The notes beneath the pieces were generated by a model that was given only the letters and a program-made list of their open reading frames with translations, ran no database searches and was not told the origin of the DNA. The position numbers and the translations under genes were made by a program. This document shows positions 6,279-8,901 of a stretch of 8,901 nt of DNA, piece by piece. Positions within the stretch are counted from its first letter, which is position 1. Each line of letters begins with the position of its first letter. Source of the stretch: Bacillota bacterium. GTDB lineage: Bacteria; Bacillota; Clostridia; Peptostreptococcales; Anaerovoracaceae. The DNA lies in NCBI GenBank assembly GCA_029266295.1, contig JAQSXD010000133.1:1-8901 (forward strand), written 5' to 3'.

Positions 6279-7796
6279 TCAATCCCTTAACTCCAATCCG
6301 CTCAGTTCGTTCCAGATCGGATCAAGTGCTTCAATCAACTTGCAGTAGATTGCATATTTGTACTGATAATAGGAATGCTTCTCTGCGGTAGGTTCGTATC
6401 TTTTTTTAATCTTCGTCAATTCAGCAGCAGCTTCATAAAAATCATTAAAAATGCCTACACCCACACCTGCAGCCATGGAAGCCCCCAATGCTCCGAGTTC
6501 CTGTGCTTCTGAAACCTCCACTGTGAGTCCAAGGGCATCGGCAAAAATCTGCATCCAGACTTCGGAACGTGCTCCGCCGCCGGCAATACGCACAGCTTGG
6601 GGCTTATCGCGAAATTCTAACAGCCGGTCGATGTGGTACATATGGCAGAAAACCACACCTTCGTAAATCGCACGCAGCAAGTCTGATATGCCATGGCTGC
6701 AATCCAGCCCCACAAAAGCCGCTGTCGCATCGATGCTGACATTGGTACCAAACAGAAACGGGAGAAAAATCAAGTGATTTTGTTCTTTGCCAGCTGCAAT
6801 CATCTCATTGATCTTCTCATATCCGCAAAAGTTCATGCCGTTTTGTTTGAGAAAGGTCTTTATGAACCACTCAAGATTTGTTGCTGAAGTAGAGCTTCCC
6901 TCCAGGATAATATGATAACCGGGCAGGCAATAGTAAAAGGCGCTGAAAATGTTCTTCGAATAGAGCGGCCGTTTTGTAATAAATGCATTGACACCCCAGG
7001 TACCAATAATCATACCAAGCTGCTCTTCCTGTACAACACCCTGCGAAATAATGCATGCAACCGTATCAATCAGTCCGCCGGCAACAGGTGTTCCGGCCAT
7101 CAGTCCTGTGCGCTCCGCACAGCGTTTCGTCACAAAGCCCCCGATTTCAGTGCTCTCTAAAAGTTGAGACGGGAATTTGTTTTCATAACGTTCAATCCCA
7201 AGTTTTTGCATAATCTCACTGCTGAGCCTGCGTGTTTCAAGATCCATCAAACTCATGGAAGAGGCTTCCGTACATTCAAGACTGAAATTGCCGGTCAAAA
7301 GAAATCTGGCATAATCTTTTGCAGTGAGAAAGACGTCGGTCTTTTCTAGGGTATCAGGATCATAGCTGGCAAACCAGGCAATGATCGCAGGTGTTTGACC
7401 GGCCCATAAGATTTGACGGGTTTTGGGTATGATCTCATCAAGAACACCAGTTATATTCCATTTTCTCACAAACTCCTTTGCACGCATGTCACTGCTTAGG
7501 ATTGCAGGATAAGTGGCTGTTCCGTTCCGGTCAAACATGTAAAGGCCATTTGCCTGCCCTGTTACACCGATGGCTGCAATCTCTTTCCCATTCACCCCCG
7601 AATTTTTGAGCACTTCCGCAACAGCATCATAAATACTGTTGCGGATCTGTTCCGTATCTCGCTCACGGTATTCCGGCTGAGGAGTCCGTGTATCCATCGC
7701 TTTTCCCGCCGAGCAAATCTCTTTCCCCCTGATATCATAAATTGCTGCCTTTGCAACAGACCCTCCAACATCAATTCCCATCAAATACTGCATCAT
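6279..7796 (-). CDS. lyxK: FGGY-family pentulose kinase, L-xylulose kinase-like
   Basis: Cytosolic ATP-dependent kinase, likely phosphorylating L-xylulose or a related ketose at C5. It has 505 residues, normal for FGGY kinases. The N-terminal phosphate-binding loop is GIDVGGSVAKAAIYD, with Asp 9 and GGS in place of the usual GT, as in E. coli LyxK (DCGGSWLKAGLYD). AILSSDMRA (98-106), AGGLIDTV with the presumed catalytic base Asp 244, GTWGV (265-269), NLEWF (307-311), LIFLPFLFGTN (342-352), AIYEGVVFCHMYHIDR (376-391) and the C-terminal ATP-binding AGGGARSEVWMQIFAD (405-420) all parallel LyxK closely. ATG at 7796 has GGGGAG seven bases upstream; the ATG at 7793 is an alternative. It lies 14 bases after the epimerase gene. 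The neighbouring UlaE-type epimerase, which uses L-xylulose 5-phosphate, supports the assignment. D-xylulose or another ketose remains possible. Confidence 0.87.
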   Translation of the reverse strand: MMQYLMGIDVGGSVAKAAIYDIRGKEICSAGKAMDTRTPQPEYRERDTEQIRNSIYDAVAEVLKNSGVNGKEIAAIGVTGQANGLYMFDRNGTATYPAILSSDMRAKEFVRKWNITGVLDEIIPKTRQILWAGQTPAIIAWFASYDPDTLEKTDVFLTAKDYARFLLTGNFSLECTEASSMSLMDLETRRLSSEIMQKLGIERYENKFPSQLLESTEIGGFVTKRCAERTGLMAGTPVAGGLIDTVACIISQGVVQEEQLGMIIGTWGVNAFITKRPLYSKNIFSAFYYCLPGYHIILEGSSTSATNLEWFIKTFLKQNGMNFCGYEKINEMIAAGKEQNHLIFLPFLFGTNVSIDATAAFVGLDCSHGISDLLRAIYEGVVFCHMYHIDRLLEFRDKPQAVRIAGGGARSEVWMQIFADALGLTVEVSEAQELGALGASMAAGVGVGIFNDFYEAAAELTKIKKRYEPTAEKHSYYQYKYAIYCKLIEALDPIWNELSGLELRD

Positions 7797-7810
7797 AACG
7801 TTTCTCCCCT

Positions 7811-8647
7811 TCAGTAATTTGCCAGCTTATTCCTCAGGAATTCATTTGCTTCCTTGAGATAGGAATGAAACTGTGCTTCATCAGAGCTCCACATCTCTGC
7901 GATCAGAAAACCTTGATAACCAATTGTTTTTAAAATATCCAGACATGTGTCAAAATTCACTGTGCCGTGGCCGAAACGAACATCCCGATACACTCCCGGC
8001 CTGGTATCTTTTAAGTGTACACCCACAATATGCCTGTTTGCAATTCTCAAATCCTTATCAAGATCAACTTTTGATGCCGACAAATTGCCGACATCCGCAT
8101 AGCACTGAAGAAAAGGGGAGTCAATCTTTTCACAGAGTGACATGATGTTCTTGCAACATCCCATAAAATATGTATCCATCGTTTCAAGAGCAAGAATTAC
8201 ACCGTGTCGTGCCGCCATAGCAATGCATTTTTCCATAGAATTGAAAAATATAGCTTCTGTCGTCTCATTTCGATGGGTTCCATGCTCGTCATATGCCGCC
8301 AGATGAACCAAACGAATCCCGGTTCTTGAAGCAAAACAAATTGCTCGTTCTACCAGTTCCAATCCCTTATTGCGAACAGCCTCATCTTCGCTGCCCAAAG
8401 GAAAAATGCGGTTTGCTGTCAGCGCCATGGTATGAATTGGAATCCCTGTGCTTTCCACCGCATGACGTACTTCCAGCACAGTCTCATCTGAGTAGAGTCT
8501 TTTCATCCTTTCAGGAGTCCCATCTACATTCATTTCGACGAAATCGAATCCGCTGTTTCTTGCAAGTTTCAACTTATCTTTCCAGCTGAGCTGGCTGCTG
8601 ATTGCCTTCTCGTACAATCCAAGCGGCAATTCTCTCAGGTTACTCAA
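7811..8647 (-). CDS. ulaE: L-xylulose-5-phosphate (L-ribulose-5-phosphate) 3-epimerase, UlaE/SgbU family
   Basis: TIM-barrel metal-dependent epimerase interconverting L-xylulose 5-phosphate and L-ribulose 5-phosphate. The 278 residues are close to E. coli UlaE in length. PLGLYEKA (8-15), GFDFVEMNVD (33-42), FPLGSEDEAVRNKGLE (82-97), YADVGNLSA (183-191), VGVHLKDTRPGV (208-219) and IAEMWS (249-254) match UlaE nearly residue for residue. The four metal ligands fall at Glu 155, Asp 185, His 211 and Glu 251, the same numbers I recall for the E. coli zinc site, so catalysis should be intact. The start is TTG at 8647, with AAGGAGAG upstream; the next ATG is at residue 39, inside conserved sequence, so the UUG start is needed. 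It lies between the reductase (24-base gap) and the kinase (14-base gap), a typical sugar operon arrangement. In ascorbate or L-xylulose pathways the next step needs a 4-epimerase, not seen here. Confidence 0.93.
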   Translation of the reverse strand: MSNLRELPLGLYEKAISSQLSWKDKLKLARNSGFDFVEMNVDGTPERMKRLYSDETVLEVRHAVESTGIPIHTMALTANRIFPLGSEDEAVRNKGLELVERAICFASRTGIRLVHLAAYDEHGTHRNETTEAIFFNSMEKCIAMAARHGVILALETMDTYFMGCCKNIMSLCEKIDSPFLQCYADVGNLSASKVDLDKDLRIANRHIVGVHLKDTRPGVYRDVRFGHGTVNFDTCLDILKTIGYQGFLIAEMWSSDEAQFHSYLKEANEFLRNKLANY

Positions 8648-8654
8648 GTCAATT

Positions 8655-8662
8655 CTCTCCTT
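8655..8662 (-). promoter_or_regulatory. Ribosome binding site supporting the TTG start of the epimerase
   Basis: AAGGAGAG on the minus strand, seven bases before the TTG at 8647 (GGAG nine bases before it). It decides the start of this gene, since the only other candidate starts would remove conserved residues. Confidence 0.75.
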
Positions 8663-8671
8663 CCTGGATGC

Positions 8672-8901
8672 CTAGAGGGGGCTGACCACCTGAGACATGC
8701 CCCATACCGTAATTTCCTCTACAACCACATGGTCGGGCAGGGCGCAGATATTACAAATTGCTTCTGCCATGTCTTCCGCTTTTAGATTATCGGGCAAATC
8801 GGCCATTGGGGCTTCCTGTGCATTGATCTGAAAGTTCGTTGCTCCCGCGCCCGGGATCACGCAAGTTACACGTACCCGATCCTTTTGCAGTTCCACATAT
8901 G
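8672..8901 (-). CDS. SDR-family oxidoreductase, C-terminal part (cut by window edge)
   Basis: The last 75 residues of a short-chain dehydrogenase/reductase, a Rossmann-fold NAD(P)-dependent enzyme. The visible part has the post-catalytic ELQKDRVRVTCVIPGAGATNF, matching the strand and PG-x-x-x-T nicotinamide-binding segment of classical SDRs. A helix with LKAEDMAEAICNICALP follows, then the strand HVVVEEITVW, as in YdfG-like and ketoreductase-like members. The reading frame is open to the right edge, so a methionine-like start at 8896 (a GTG) is internal, not the true start. The cofactor motif and the catalytic Ser-Tyr-Lys lie outside the window, so substrate cannot be judged. Its position as the first visible gene of the kinase/epimerase operon makes a polyol or ketose dehydrogenase (for example one making L-xylulose) a reasonable guess only. 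Confidence 0.88.
   Translation of the reverse strand, partial: YVELQKDRVRVTCVIPGAGATNFQINAQEAPMADLPDNLKAEDMAEAICNICALPDHVVVEEITVWGMSQVVSPL

Overview
The window looks like a stretch of a low-to-medium GC Firmicute chromosome, most likely an anaerobic Clostridia member. The reasons are strong AGGAGG-type ribosome binding sites before almost every gene, two UUG starts backed by good Shine-Dalgarno sequences, a U-tailed intrinsic terminator, and the gene content (mannitol PTS, acetoin-type dehydrogenase complex, pentulose kinase and epimerase). Genus cannot be read from the sequence. All eight genes lie on the minus strand, so the window reads right to left. I found no RNA genes, insertion sequences, CRISPR arrays or phage genes.

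Right end (8901 to 6279): a sugar module in operon order. It holds the C-terminal end of a short-chain dehydrogenase/reductase (cut by the window edge), a UlaE/SgbU-type L-xylulose-5-phosphate 3-epimerase and a LyxK-like FGGY kinase. Gaps are 24 and 14 nt. The enzymes suggest that a pentulose such as L-xylulose is phosphorylated and epimerised at C3 to L-ribulose 5-phosphate. The 4-epimerase needed to reach D-xylulose 5-phosphate, and any transporter, are not in view.

Middle (6278 to 1201): a 223-nt spacer with a 9-bp inverted repeat and an AT-rich leader, then a tight four-gene operon for a complete 2-oxo-acid-dehydrogenase-type complex: E1 alpha, E1 beta, E2 and E3. Subunit sizes and E1 motifs favour the acetoin:CoA acetyltransferase type (acoABC-lpd) over pyruvate dehydrogenase. 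The E2 is unusual: one lipoyl domain, a linker with a 27-bp tandem duplication, and two E3-binding-like domains in a row before the catalytic domain. A clear intrinsic terminator at about 1144 to 1182 ends the operon.

Left end (about 1100 to 1): a separately promoted mannitol PTS gene, mtlA, of which the first 332 residues of the IIC domain are present. Upstream lie a well-spaced sigma-A-like promoter and an inverted repeat (TTGTCA-N11-TGACAA) resembling the MtlR activator sites of Bacillus mannitol operons.

The strongest points for follow-up are the double E3-binding E2, the MtlR-like site, and the pentulose module directly upstream of an acetoin-type complex with no visible intrinsic terminator between them. 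I see no evidence for a wholly new system; most of the window is a conventional carbon-catabolism region.
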